Assembly: GCA_017694595.1 (NCBI GenBank)
Contig: JADIMT010000095.1
Coordinates: 1 to 37,036, forward strand
From: Candidatus Ornithospirochaeta stercoripullorum
Lineage (GTDB): Bacteria > Spirochaetota > Spirochaetia > Sphaerochaetales > Sphaerochaetaceae
Length of the DNA: 37,036 nt
Direction of reading: 5' to 3'
Shown: in pieces, positions 26,028 through 34,848 of the stretch
Layout of the letters: each line of letters opens with the position of its first letter
Position numbering within the stretch: position 1 is the stretch's first letter
Program-made: the position numbers and the translations under genes
The notes under the pieces: generated by a model
Database searches by the model: none
What the model was told of the DNA's origin: nothing
What the model saw: the letters and a program-made list of their open reading frames with translations, nothing else

Positions 26028-26933
26028 TCAGTTCTCCGGCCCCTCCTGAATCTTCTCCACCACCCTGAGCTTCGCGCTCCTGGATGGTGGATTCTCCTCT
26101 TCCTCCTCCGCAGAAGGAATGATGGGCTTTTTCGTGAGTATTCTTATCCTCGCATTATCACGAGCAGCCTCATCCTTGAAAAACCATTTCACTTTCCTGT
26201 CCTCAAGTGAGTGGAACGTGATTACAGCGATCCTTCCGCCCTTTTTCAGTACTCTTATTGCATTCTCAAGGGCTGGAGTGATCCTGTCGAGCTCGCTGTT
26301 CACCTCTATCCGCAATGCCTGAAAGGTACGGGTTGCAGGATGAATCCTTCCGTATCTGTAATCCTTCGGCACTGCGCTCCGTATGATGGAGGCGAGCGTT
26401 TCCGAGCTCTCTATCGGTGCTTTCTCCCTCTCCTGAACGATAGCGTGCGCGATACGCCTCGAATACCTTTCCTCACCGTATCTGTAGATAACATCGGCAA
26501 GGTTCTCCTCGCTGTATCCATTGACGACATCCGCAGCGCTCATGCCTTGTCCCGGGTCAAGGCGCATGTCCAAGGGCTCGTCGCTCCGAAACGAAAAGCC
26601 CCTGTCGCTCTCCACGAAATGAAACATGGAGATCCCGAGATCAAAGAGGATAGCATCCGCCGAATTCGATGGCATCTCTTTCAAAGCGTCATCGAACCAG
26701 GCATTTACAGGGCGGAACCGGCCTCCGAAACCGCTTAACCGCTCTATTGCCTTCTTCTGTATCTCGCTATCCCTGTCAATGCCGGTAACGGTCAAAGAGG
26801 GATAAGCGTTGAGGAAGAGCGATGTGTGGCCGCCTTCTCCTGTCGTGCAATCAACAAGAAGAGTATCTCCCTCAGGGATAGGAAGATTCTCAAGGACTTC
26901 CCGATGCATTACAGGATAATGGACAATCTCCAT
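26028..26933 (-). CDS. rsmH: 16S rRNA m4C1402 methyltransferase RsmH (MraW)
   Basis: This 301-residue protein opens with HYPVMHREVLENL, as the family does, followed by the SAM-binding VDCTTGEGGHTSLFL (the usual motif has D-x-T-x-GxGGH), then GIDRD and ILFDLGISMFHF. It later has the family's conserved RTFQALRIEVNSEL and ITFHSLEDRKVK. It methylates C1402 of 16S rRNA. The ATG at 26933 overlaps the mraZ stop as TGATG; a GTG one codon upstream is less likely. Confidence 0.96.
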   Translation of the reverse strand: MEIVHYPVMHREVLENLPIPEGDTLLVDCTTGEGGHTSLFLNAYPSLTVTGIDRDSEIQKKAIERLSGFGGRFRPVNAWFDDALKEMPSNSADAILFDLGISMFHFVESDRGFSFRSDEPLDMRLDPGQGMSAADVVNGYSEENLADVIYRYGEERYSRRIAHAIVQEREKAPIESSETLASIIRSAVPKDYRYGRIHPATRTFQALRIEVNSELDRITPALENAIRVLKKGGRIAVITFHSLEDRKVKWFFKDEAARDNARIRILTKKPIIPSAEEEEENPPSRSAKLRVVEKIQEGPEN

Positions 26934-27385
26934 CACTCCTTCTCCTCAAATAATTCCTGAGCAAGGTCAGAAATGCTTTCTCCTTCATCGGCAGCCGCGA
27001 AGACTTCCGGATTCCAGAGTTCTACTGTATATCCCGCACCGACAAAGAGCGCTTCCGATTTATTCGGCAGCGAGTACTGTTCTCTGATCTGTGGCGGAAT
27101 ATTGATTCTTCCGGAACTGTCGATATCCACATAGATGGCAGGAGCTATGAGCTTTCTGATCAGGATGCGCTTTTTCTTGTCGAGCATAGCCATTGGGGAT
27201 GAGAGAATAGGCTCGGAAAAATCCTTTTCAAAATACTCTGGCTTCATGATCATCAGGTGGTTACCATCCAGTCCCGGAAGAACAACAACCTGCTCAGCGG
27301 CAAGCGCAGTTCTTAGTCTTGCTGGCAATGAAAGACGCCCTTTATCGTCGATCCTTGCATTATACATTCCTGTAAGAAGCTGCAT
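26933..27385 (-). CDS. mraZ: Transcriptional regulator MraZ
   Basis: This 150-residue protein has two AbrB-like halves, each with the family pattern: YNARIDDKGRLSLPARLR (8-25) and VDIDSSGRINIPPQIRE (about 86-102). MraZ binds repeats upstream of its own gene and controls the division cluster. The ATG at 27385 has a GGTGG site 5 bases upstream and gives the standard N-terminus MQLLTGMY. It is the first gene of the division operon, and phased boxes lie directly upstream. Confidence 0.96.
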   Translation of the reverse strand: MQLLTGMYNARIDDKGRLSLPARLRTALAAEQVVVLPGLDGNHLMIMKPEYFEKDFSEPILSSPMAMLDKKKRILIRKLIAPAIYVDIDSSGRINIPPQIREQYSLPNKSEALFVGAGYTVELWNPEVFAAADEGESISDLAQELFEEKE

Positions 27386-27392
27386 CTTTACC

Positions 27393-27427
27393 ACCCATTT
27401 CGTGGGAAATCATCCCACTTTATGCCA
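27393..27427 (-). promoter_or_regulatory. MraZ-box-like repeats
   Basis: On the minus strand TGGC (27427), TGGGA (27417) and TGGGT (27397) fall on a 10-bp phase, with a degenerate position at 27407. They lie between the -10 and the mraZ start. Known MraZ boxes are TGGG-type repeats every 10 bp, so this is the probable autoregulatory site. GTGGGA and TCCCAC also form an inverted repeat here. Confidence 0.6.
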
Positions 27428-27429
27428 CC

Positions 27430-27458
27430 ACTCTACACGATGAACCAAAGTAAAGCAA
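27430..27458 (-). promoter_or_regulatory. mraZ / division cluster promoter
   Basis: TTGCTT (27458-27453) and TAGAGT (27435-27430) are separated by 17 bp and lie just upstream of the MraZ-box-like repeats. This is the only good promoter seen upstream of the same-strand gene run down to flhF, so it may drive all 13 genes. Confidence 0.5.
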
Positions 27459-27556
27459 GAAGTTTATTTTTATAAGGTCGATTTTTGAACTTTGTCTATA
27501 TTGGGAAATAGAAGGATTTGACTTTGGAAAAATTCAGGCAATCAATACCAGGACAA

Positions 27557-27584
27557 GAAAAAAAGCCCCATTGCTGAGGCTTTT
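27557..27584 (-). terminator. Intrinsic terminator after the DUF4912-GH57 operon
   Basis: On the minus strand AAAAGCC and GGCTTTT pair around a ten-base loop and the stem runs into a tract of T. It begins 3 bases after the GH57 stop codon. It separates the glucan operon from the division promoter. Confidence 0.85.
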
Positions 27585-27586
27585 GT

Positions 27587-29170
27587 CTATTCTTCGTAAT
27601 CTTCGAAGAGATGATAATCGATATCGGGGAAAATCTCACTGCTCCGTTCAGCATTTATCAGCCACTCAGTATTCACTGTGTTGCGGCTCATAGCTGAGTA
27701 GACAACGTTGAAAGAACCCAAGTGACTCCTTAGCCGTTTCTCAGCATACGTGACCGACGTCCCATCATGCATAATGCAAGGCCAGTCTGATGACATCGCA
27801 AGAAGCAGCTCCCTGAGCGCCTGATTGAGGAATCGTCCTTTCAGGGACCCTTGATCAGGGAAGCGCTTCGTAAGCTCTTCCATACGTTCAATTGCTTTGA
27901 ATATATGACGATAAATCCAAGAGTTGCTGCCGTCGAGCCAGATATCTGAGTAACCGCCGCTACCCCAGGAAGACTCATTGAGCCTGAGCTTCTCAGTCTC
28001 ACCGTTCTCAAGGATTACGGAAGTCGGTGTCGTGAAGACAAAGTCCTCTGATTCATCAGCTTTCCTCATAACAGCTTCAAGGAAATCGATACCTTCATAC
28101 CACCTGTGTCCGAAGAGCTCTGCATCGAAGCAGAGATTGAAGACTGGATTGTTTATGCCAGCGCTAGATACAGCGAATCCCCTTCTCTTGATATTATAGA
28201 GGAAGTTCTCCGCATGCAACTCAACTTTCTCAGCGGCTTTAGCTGGAGAGTAGTAAGCTTTATCCTCCGTCTTACCCGTGATCGCATGATACTTGTAGCC
28301 AGTGAAAACACGTATTTCAGGCTTATGGATATATGGTCTGACATAATCCAGAGGCAGATAGTATCCGATATCGCGATAGAAGTCGCGGTAATCACCATCG
28401 CAAGGGTAGCCAGAAACGGAAGACCAGACGAGGGATGTAATGCGCCAGTCTCTGACAAAGCCATAAACCCCTGATGGGAGTTCCACAGGCTTATAGCCTC
28501 CGTAAACGGATTTGTCCCTCGCTGTGATGACAGAATGGGAAGCCAGCTGACACCAGGAGACACCATTTTTCTGAAGCATCTCATCCAGCCCTGGATAGTA
28601 ACCGCAATCTGGCAGCCAGAAACCTCTCGGAGTCTCTCCGAAGATTCGCTCATGCGTCTTTATTCCCATTACAATCTGAGTGTTCACAGCTGCTGGATAA
28701 TCTTTGTAAATAGGAAGATATGCATGTGTAGCAGCTGTTGTCATGAGCTCTAGCCTGTTCTTTTCATGGAGAGCTTTATAGCCATTGAGGATATTTCTTC
28801 CCAGCTCCTCGAAGCGTGCAAGGTTCTTCTCCGCCTCGTCGAGATAGCGGGCAGCCATCTGGTAGCAATCGCGCTCTTCATTCTGCGTTCTCCGCTTCTC
28901 TTTCTTCCCCAACTCGATGCGCTCTTCCATATAACCGACAAACCGCTCTTGCAATGCTGCATCTGTGAGCATCGTCACAAGCGTCGGAGAGAAACAGATA
29001 GAGAGACGGAAATCTACTCCATCATGCTCAAGCTTCTCAAGCATTCTAAGCAAAGGGATATATGTCTCGTTAAGAGACTCGAAAAGCCAGTTCTCTTCCA
29101 GGAATTTCGGATATTCAAGATGCCTTACATAAGGAAGGTGCGCCTGAAGTATGAGATTGAGCTTATTCAC
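27587..29170 (-). CDS. GH57/DUF1957 alpha-glucan branching-enzyme-like protein with Glu-to-Asp change at the nucleophile
   Basis: This 527-residue protein is of the GH57 branching-enzyme type. It opens NKLNLILQAHLPYVRH, has a (beta/alpha)7-type catalytic part (1-360) and a C-terminal helical DUF1957-like part (about 400-520). The acid/base Asp is kept in NLCFDAELFGHRW (Asp349). The nucleophile motif, usually WLPECAY, reads WLPDCGY (Asp188; codon GAT). A shorter side chain at this position normally cripples a retaining glycosidase. GTG at 29170 is chosen because AGGAGG lies 9 bases upstream and the protein then starts at the domain; it overlaps the DUF4912 gene by 8 bp. It may act in glycogen branching or be a regulatory or carbohydrate-binding relic. 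Confidence 0.85.
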   Translation of the reverse strand: MNKLNLILQAHLPYVRHLEYPKFLEENWLFESLNETYIPLLRMLEKLEHDGVDFRLSICFSPTLVTMLTDAALQERFVGYMEERIELGKKEKRRTQNEERDCYQMAARYLDEAEKNLARFEELGRNILNGYKALHEKNRLELMTTAATHAYLPIYKDYPAAVNTQIVMGIKTHERIFGETPRGFWLPDCGYYPGLDEMLQKNGVSWCQLASHSVITARDKSVYGGYKPVELPSGVYGFVRDWRITSLVWSSVSGYPCDGDYRDFYRDIGYYLPLDYVRPYIHKPEIRVFTGYKYHAITGKTEDKAYYSPAKAAEKVELHAENFLYNIKRRGFAVSSAGINNPVFNLCFDAELFGHRWYEGIDFLEAVMRKADESEDFVFTTPTSVILENGETEKLRLNESSWGSGGYSDIWLDGSNSWIYRHIFKAIERMEELTKRFPDQGSLKGRFLNQALRELLLAMSSDWPCIMHDGTSVTYAEKRLRSHLGSFNVVYSAMSRNTVNTEWLINAERSSEIFPDIDYHLFEDYEE

Positions 29171-29873
29171 TCTGCGTATCCTCCTTTCTGAAAAGCTGTA
29201 TGATCTCGCGTACAACTGGATTGTCTACAAGCTCACCTTCCTTGGTTGTCACCATGGCAAGATAGAGTCCATAAAGCGTATCGTTGTATTTCATCTCATC
29301 TGTGTGGCTCAGCCAGTATGAATCTGTCAGGCTCTCAGGCTTGGACACTGCAAGCTGCGTCTTACTACCATCCCTGCTGATAGCAGAAAGAGCAATCACG
29401 CAAAAACCATTGCCATAGGGAATTCCGATGTTCCACTCGCTGTCGATATAAGAAACTGGGATATCATACTCTTCCCTCTTTCCATTGTTCTCAATCGTCA
29501 CGGAAAGCGCCAGAGTAACACCTTCGTTCTGCAATCTGTCGCTATCGAAAGAAGAGAGTGACCAGAAAGCATATAGCCAGGAGCAATTCTTTTTAATCAG
29601 ATGGATTTCTGTATCAGGATAACTATCAGGAAGCTCCTCTACTCCCGGAAGATTCTCAACATATTTGCTTATATCGCGATAATCTGTAAGTCCTGACATA
29701 TAACGTATGTTAGGATCTTTCTGATCGGCATCCTGATCGTATTCCTCATACTTCTCTTCAAGCATGGATATCAAATCCTCTCGAGAGAGAGAATCGGCCC
29801 CATCAATCCCTTCCTGTGCAGCAATGCTCTGCAATTCTGAAAGCGATAGGGAATCGATATTCACAAGAATCAT
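29163..29873 (-). CDS. DUF4912 protein with Rho-N/SAP-like N-terminus
   Basis: This 236-residue protein begins with a helical module (about 6-45: LSLSELQSIAAQEGIDGADSLSREDLISMLEEK is its span) like Rho-N/SAP domains. After an acidic linker comes a DUF4912 beta-sandwich (about 80-225) with the family's LPDSYPDTEIHL and SWLYAFWSLS. DUF4912 proteins often lie next to GH57/DUF1957 genes, as here, which suggests a joint role in glycogen or glucan handling; the molecular function is unknown. The ATG has AGGGG 5 bases upstream. A strong promoter with a palindrome over its -10 lies just upstream. Confidence 0.85.
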   Translation of the reverse strand: MILVNIDSLSLSELQSIAAQEGIDGADSLSREDLISMLEEKYEEYDQDADQKDPNIRYMSGLTDYRDISKYVENLPGVEELPDSYPDTEIHLIKKNCSWLYAFWSLSSFDSDRLQNEGVTLALSVTIENNGKREEYDIPVSYIDSEWNIGIPYGNGFCVIALSAISRDGSKTQLAVSKPESLTDSYWLSHTDEMKYNDTLYGLYLAMVTTKEGELVDNPVVREIIQLFRKEDTQSE

Positions 29874-29893
29874 TGCAACCCCTTTTTCAGTTC

Positions 29894-29929
29894 TTCTAGA
29901 ATCCTAGAAAAAACCGGTGAAATAGTCAA
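29894..29929 (-). promoter_or_regulatory. DUF4912-GH57 promoter with palindromic operator
   Basis: TTGACT (29929-29924, 5/6) and TAGGAT (29906-29901, 4/6) are spaced by 17 bp. The -10 lies inside a perfect inverted repeat, TTCTAG-GATT-CTAGAA (29909-29894). A repressor bound there would block RNA polymerase. The same palindrome could also fold in a read-through RNA. Confidence 0.6.
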
Positions 29930-30016
29930 CTAAACCGCATTTAAACGCACCAATTAACGTTTTTTATCTGTTGCAAAATAATCTTTTCAACCAGTTTTAT
30001 CACATTTGCCTACAGA

Positions 30017-30045
30017 TGTCCTTTTCTGGACAAATATGATAAACT
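30017..30045 (+). promoter_or_regulatory. GH57/DUF3536 promoter region with small inverted repeat
   Basis: TGA-TAAACT (30037-30045) fits an extended -10 and ends 7 bases before the ATG at 30052; no Shine-Dalgarno is present. TGTCC-TTTTCT-GGACA (30017-30032) forms an inverted repeat over the -35 area, where no clear -35 hexamer is seen. Activator or repressor control is possible. The remaining bases between the two divergent genes hold no other feature that I could see. Confidence 0.45.
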
Positions 30046-30051
30046 ATCTGC

Positions 30052-32376
30052 ATGAATTCAGAGCAAAAGAGAACATCCATAATCCTTCATGGTCATTTCT
30101 ATCAGCCACCAAGGGAGAACCCATTCACCGGCATCGTGCCAAAGCAGAGCTCAGCATCCCCCTACAATGACTGGAACGAGAGAATTTATCACGATTGCTA
30201 TGGAGCAAACCTTCACTCAAGATATCTTGATTCTGATGGACGCATAATCTCCATTACAAATAATTTTTCCTATATTTCATACAATTTCGGTCCCACTCTT
30301 CTTTCCTGGATGGAAGAGACGCATCCAGATGCAATAGAGGAGCTCGTCGAATCAGACAGAGAGTCAATCAAGCGGCTTGGTCATGGCAATGCTATGGCCC
30401 AAGGCTTCAACCATACAATTCTGCCACTGGACAAAGTAAAAGATGCCAGGCTTCAGATTGAATGGGGCGCAATGGATTTCGAGAGGTTCTTCGGACGCAA
30501 GGCAGAAGGCATGTGGCTTCCCGAGTGCGGCGTAAACAAGGACGTTATCCAGCTACTGGCAGAGGAAGGCATAAAATTCATCGTACTCTCACCCTGGCAG
30601 TGCAAAGCCATCGAGACAGATGCTGGCAAGATGACAGTGCTCCAGGGCAAGCCAGCTCCATACTGGGAGCCATATATCCTGACAGGCACAAACGGTGGAG
30701 AGGTTGCAGCCTTCTTCTACCATCCAAGTCTTGCAGAAGCTATCTCATTCGGCCATATGCTCCGCAGCGCAGATAATCTCTATGCAACGCTGAAGAGCAT
30801 CCAGAAGGCAGATGGGAAGCCACTCATCCACACAGCTACAGACGGAGAGACTTATGGACACCATGAGCCATATGGCGATATGGCACTGGCTGCACTGATC
30901 AGAAAAGTTGAGGAGCGCGATGATTTTGTCTTTGATAACTATGCTTCATATTTAGAGCGCCATCCAGCTGTAAAGCATGCAGAGCTGCATCAGGGCGAAG
31001 GCGGCAAAGGCACATCATGGTCATGTTCCCACGGCGTTTCCAGATGGTACAAAGACTGCGGCTGTCACACTGGCGGAGAAGCTGGATGGAATCAGGCATG
31101 GAGGACACCGCTGCGCAACGGACTCAACGCTCTTTCGGAGAAGCTGGACAGCATCTTCAATGATGAGATAAAGAAGATCTTCGGTGGCAAAGTCGATCCA
31201 GAGATGATCTTAAGAGAAGCTGGTGAGGAATATATTGGAAAGATCTCGATGAGAGAGCTCATAGAGAACTTCCATAAGAAATACTCTTTCGCTTCACTCT
31301 ACGATGTGGAGCTGGCTCACCTGCTCTCCGGCATAAAGAACAAGCATTTCTCATACACATCATGCGGGTTCTTCTTCGCTGACATCTCCGGAATCGAGCC
31401 TAGGCAGGATATCAAATATGCGCTATATGCAATCAAGATGTTCCAGCCATACTGCAAAGGCGATCTGCTTTTCCCATTCCTCTCCGATTTGAGAAAGGCA
31501 AAGAGCAATATCAAAGCGCAGGGAGATGGAATGAACATCGCGCAGGAAGAGATGAAAGGACTTCCAGGAGAAGCGGAAGCGGCACTTTTCTTCTTCCTCA
31601 ACCGCTCGCTTGCACGTCCTACCGATTTCTGCGACACATATGGCCGCTTCATTCTTTGCCATATGGACATTGATGATGCAGACAACTTCTCAGCGGATAT
31701 CACAGATACAGTGACACTCAAGCTTTTCAGATTCACGGTTCTGGCTTCATCCTCAATCGACAGCGGTCTCAATCTCTACTTATGCGAGAACGATGAGACA
31801 GATAAGCCAATCAACAGGCTCAGGCTGACAAACCAGGATATACCTGACAGGATGCTCGATACTGTCTATGGCTGGATCGACAACTCAATGAACCAGATGA
31901 CATTCACAGAACTGGCAGAGCTTGCACGCGACATGCGTCACTTCTCGATGCTTGTCAAGAATTCAAGGTACATTCCAATGGAGACGCTGGTAATGGAGAA
32001 TCTAGGATTGACGATAAAAATCATCAAATCCCTCTTCACTGTCTACGTCGATGTAACACCCGCAGTGCGCAAAGAGATACTGGGCAATATGATTGATTTC
32101 GTACGCAAGTGCGGGAGGGATTCAGATATAGCATCCATCAATACAATCCTCTCCGAACATTCAAAGTATCTTGCATCCCTTGTAAAGGCAGAGGGCATGA
32201 CGCAGAAGAATGCAGACTCAATCATAGAGCTTCTGACACTTGCACGCTCCCATGGCTTTGAGCCTGACACGAAGGACCTGCAGAATATGATCTACCCATA
32301 TTACTGCGGCACAAAGAAAGCTGAATGTTCCAAGGATCTCCTCAGGAACGCATCACTTACCTTGAACTTCAAGTAA
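30052..32376 (+). CDS. GH57 glycoside hydrolase with DUF3536 C-terminal domain
   Basis: This 774-residue protein opens with the family phrase ILHGHFYQPPRENPF (10-24). The nucleophile Glu158 is present in MWLPECGV and the acid/base Asp264 in TATDGETYGHHEP. From about 390 on, it continues into a helical DUF3536 domain, which always follows this GH57 subtype. Both catalytic residues are intact, unlike the neighbouring GH57 protein. It likely acts on intracellular alpha-glucan such as glycogen; the exact reaction is not known. No signal peptide is seen. Its end overlaps recN tail to tail by 24 bp. Confidence 0.92.
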   Translation: MNSEQKRTSIILHGHFYQPPRENPFTGIVPKQSSASPYNDWNERIYHDCYGANLHSRYLDSDGRIISITNNFSYISYNFGPTLLSWMEETHPDAIEELVESDRESIKRLGHGNAMAQGFNHTILPLDKVKDARLQIEWGAMDFERFFGRKAEGMWLPECGVNKDVIQLLAEEGIKFIVLSPWQCKAIETDAGKMTVLQGKPAPYWEPYILTGTNGGEVAAFFYHPSLAEAISFGHMLRSADNLYATLKSIQKADGKPLIHTATDGETYGHHEPYGDMALAALIRKVEERDDFVFDNYASYLERHPAVKHAELHQGEGGKGTSWSCSHGVSRWYKDCGCHTGGEAGWNQAWRTPLRNGLNALSEKLDSIFNDEIKKIFGGKVDPEMILREAGEEYIGKISMRELIENFHKKYSFASLYDVELAHLLSGIKNKHFSYTSCGFFFADISGIEPRQDIKYALYAIKMFQPYCKGDLLFPFLSDLRKAKSNIKAQGDGMNIAQEEMKGLPGEAEAALFFFLNRSLARPTDFCDTYGRFILCHMDIDDADNFSADITDTVTLKLFRFTVLASSSIDSGLNLYLCENDETDKPINRLRLTNQDIPDRMLDTVYGWIDNSMNQMTFTELAELARDMRHFSMLVKNSRYIPMETLVMENLGLTIKIIKSLFTVYVDVTPAVRKEILGNMIDFVRKCGRDSDIASINTILSEHSKYLASLVKAEGMTQKNADSIIELLTLARSHGFEPDTKDLQNMIYPYYCGTKKAECSKDLLRNASLTLNFK

Positions 32377-34005
32377 AGCTCTGGCATGCTCCAGAGAAAG
32401 TCCGCTCGTCTCTCCAGAAAGGAGACGGGCGATTTCTTTCACTCTCTCTTCCCCTTCCACTTTCCTGATTCTGGTGACAGTCCTTCCATCTTCCTCTTCC
32501 TTCTCGACAAGGTAGTGCGCATTCGCTCTTGAGGCAATCTGGGGTAGATGTGTGATAGCTATAACCTGCTCAGTCTGGGAAAGAGCCTTCATCTCCTCTC
32601 CCACCGCATTAGCAACAGCTCCACCGATTCCGCTGTCTATCTCATCGAACAGCATCGTAGGAGCATCATTTCCAGAGCGGAGAGCAACTTTGATGGAAAG
32701 CATTATTCTGGAGAGCTCTCCACCCGATGCTGTGTCCTGTATTGGAGAAAGCTTCTCCCCTTTGTTTGGAGCTATCAGAAAGGCAACGCTCTCAATACCA
32801 TCTGGTCCTGGAGCATTCAGCCGATCGAGCCTAATACGGAACTCCGCAGACGGCATGCCAAGCTTCTGCAGATTCTCCTCAATGCCTTTCTCGAGCGATG
32901 AAGCAGCTTTCTTTCTTTCAGAGAGCAATTTCTCGGCCATATCAGCAAGCTTTGCCCTCTCTTTCTCTAAAGCTGAGGAGAGACTTTCAAGAAGCGACTC
33001 GCTGTTATCCGCATCTTCAAGCTTCTGCCTGAATGAATCGCGCCTTCGTATCGCTTCTTCGATGCTTCCGCCAAAGCGTCTCCTGATCCGCTGCAGCTGC
33101 ATGAGTCTTGCATTCTTCTCCTCCATCTCAGTTTCGGAGAAATCTATCGCACCAAGATGATCGCGCAGAGAGAGGAGGATATCATCAGCTTCTATGCCGA
33201 TATTTTCTGTTCTATCTGTATATGCAGTAAGACGCTGGTCTTTTCTAGAAGCTTTGCGGATGATTTCAAGCGCTTGGGAAAGGGATGAGGATGCTGTTCT
33301 CATTTCCTGAACAGCAGAGGAAAGACTTTCTTTGAGGAACTCTGCGGAATTCATTATCTCAAGCTCTGCTTTCAACTCCTCCTCTTCTCCTTCCTTCAGA
33401 TCCGCCTCATCCAGCTCCTTCAAAGAGAAACGCATATAATCAGCTTCTTCCAAAGCTTTCTGTATGTTCTCCCTTGCAATCTCAAGGTTCTTCTCGCGTT
33501 CCCTGACTTTCCTATACTGAAGATGATACTCAGAGCTAAGCTTCTCAAGATGGCCGAATTCATCGAGCATAGAGCGAAGCACATCAGCTTTCAAGAGGGA
33601 CTGATGCGAATGCTGAGAAGAGACATCGACAAGCAGATGACCAAGTTCTTCACCTTCCTTGACAGTCACTGGCGAGCCATTGACTGTATATGAAGAACGC
33701 CCATTCACTCTGATAAGTCGCCTGATGACAAGCATTCCATCTTCCATCTCGATTCCATGGCGTTCTGTCCACTCTGTGACCTGCGGCGATGAAAGGACTG
33801 TGAATACTCCTGATATCTCAGCGCTCTTCTCACCTTGCCTTACTGTCTCTTTATCTGTTTTTGCACCAAGCAGCAACGAAAGAGCTCCGAGCATGATTGA
33901 CTTGCCGGAACCCGTCTCTCCTGTGAGGATGGTGAATCCATCGCTGAAAGCAATATCAAGCTTATCGATAAGCACATAGCTTCTGACACTAAGCTGTTCA
34001 AGCAT
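32353..34005 (-). CDS. recN: DNA repair ATPase RecN
   Basis: This 550-residue SMC-like protein has Walker A GETGSGKS (30-37), two long coiled-coil arms (about 150-220 and 290-370), the ABC signature DTASGGELSRIML and Walker B MLFDEIDSGIGG. RecN acts in double-strand break repair. It overlaps nadK by 8 bp, and the nadK-recN pair is a frequent bacterial arrangement. The final codons overlap the GH57/DUF3536 gene on the other strand, so transcription converges with no terminator in between. Confidence 0.97.
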   Translation of the reverse strand: MLEQLSVRSYVLIDKLDIAFSDGFTILTGETGSGKSIMLGALSLLLGAKTDKETVRQGEKSAEISGVFTVLSSPQVTEWTERHGIEMEDGMLVIRRLIRVNGRSSYTVNGSPVTVKEGEELGHLLVDVSSQHSHQSLLKADVLRSMLDEFGHLEKLSSEYHLQYRKVREREKNLEIARENIQKALEEADYMRFSLKELDEADLKEGEEEELKAELEIMNSAEFLKESLSSAVQEMRTASSSLSQALEIIRKASRKDQRLTAYTDRTENIGIEADDILLSLRDHLGAIDFSETEMEEKNARLMQLQRIRRRFGGSIEEAIRRRDSFRQKLEDADNSESLLESLSSALEKERAKLADMAEKLLSERKKAASSLEKGIEENLQKLGMPSAEFRIRLDRLNAPGPDGIESVAFLIAPNKGEKLSPIQDTASGGELSRIMLSIKVALRSGNDAPTMLFDEIDSGIGGAVANAVGEEMKALSQTEQVIAITHLPQIASRANAHYLVEKEEEDGRTVTRIRKVEGEERVKEIARLLSGETSGLSLEHARALLEVQGK

Positions 34006-34846
34006 GCATTTCTCCCGACCAGTGCAGTTTATCTCTGATGACTTCTGTGAAATTCCTTCGCAGCGATCTCACTAGAAGCGCCTTGCTCCTGCTCTTCTCT
34101 ACTGTGATTGTGTCATCTTCCTCCAGAGGGAAGAAGAGCTGTCCATCAACTGTCAGCAGCAAATCAGTGCGCTGTCCTTTGTTGACAGTTAAAGTCACAA
34201 CCTTTCCAGATGTCACAAGAGGTCTGTTGGAAAGCGTAAATGGACAGACTGGCGTTATAATCACGGCAGACATATCCACATCGAGAATCGGGCCGCCAGC
34301 TGCAAGCGAATAGCCAGTTGATCCGGTAGGTGTCGCTATGATCATGCCATCTGCACGAAAAGAACCGGCAGTTGTCTTATCAAGAGAGAGCGACAAGGAG
34401 ATGACTTTAGCGATACCCGCTGATGATATTACAGCTTCGTTAAGCGCAGAAGCCGTCCAGACACGCTTTCCCGCCCTGTGTACAGTCACACGCAGCATCA
34501 AGCGTCTTGAGATGTTGCTGCCATTCTCCATGAAATAAGAAAGGGCTTCTTTCCACTCATCCTTTCCGATTTCTGTTATATAGCCGAAAGTACCAAGGTT
34601 CACAGGAAGTATTGGAACTCCCATCTCATTGACTGCACGTGCCGCATACAAAACTGTGCCATCACCGCCCAAGGTTATGACAAGGTCTGTATCAGCCGGC
34701 ACTATGATATCATCATTACCAGTCTTTGTGCTGATGACGCTGCCTTTGATGGAAAGCTCATCAAGATAGCTGAGGATCTCCTCTGAAAGCCTTGCGCTCT
34801 CTTTTTTCTGACCATTCGCAATAATGAAAGCTGTGCGGATTCTCAT
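33998..34846 (-). CDS. nadK: NAD kinase
   Basis: This 282-residue protein has the NAD kinase signatures: LVITLGGDGTVLYAAR with the catalytic GGDGT, LNEAVIS with the substrate-binding Asn-Glu, and IIATPTGSTGYSLAAGGP. It makes NADP from NAD. The ATG at 34846 has GGGGTGA about 3 bases upstream, placed at the end of the preceding gene; a GTG at 34852 is the alternative. It lies between the DegT-like gene and recN, nearly contiguous with both. Confidence 0.96.
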   Translation of the reverse strand: MRIRTAFIIANGQKKESARLSEEILSYLDELSIKGSVISTKTGNDDIIVPADTDLVITLGGDGTVLYAARAVNEMGVPILPVNLGTFGYITEIGKDEWKEALSYFMENGSNISRRLMLRVTVHRAGKRVWTASALNEAVISSAGIAKVISLSLSLDKTTAGSFRADGMIIATPTGSTGYSLAAGGPILDVDMSAVIITPVCPFTLSNRPLVTSGKVVTLTVNKGQRTDLLLTVDGQLFFPLEEDDTITVEKSRSKALLVRSLRRNFTEVIRDKLHWSGEMHA

Positions 34847-34848
34847 AT

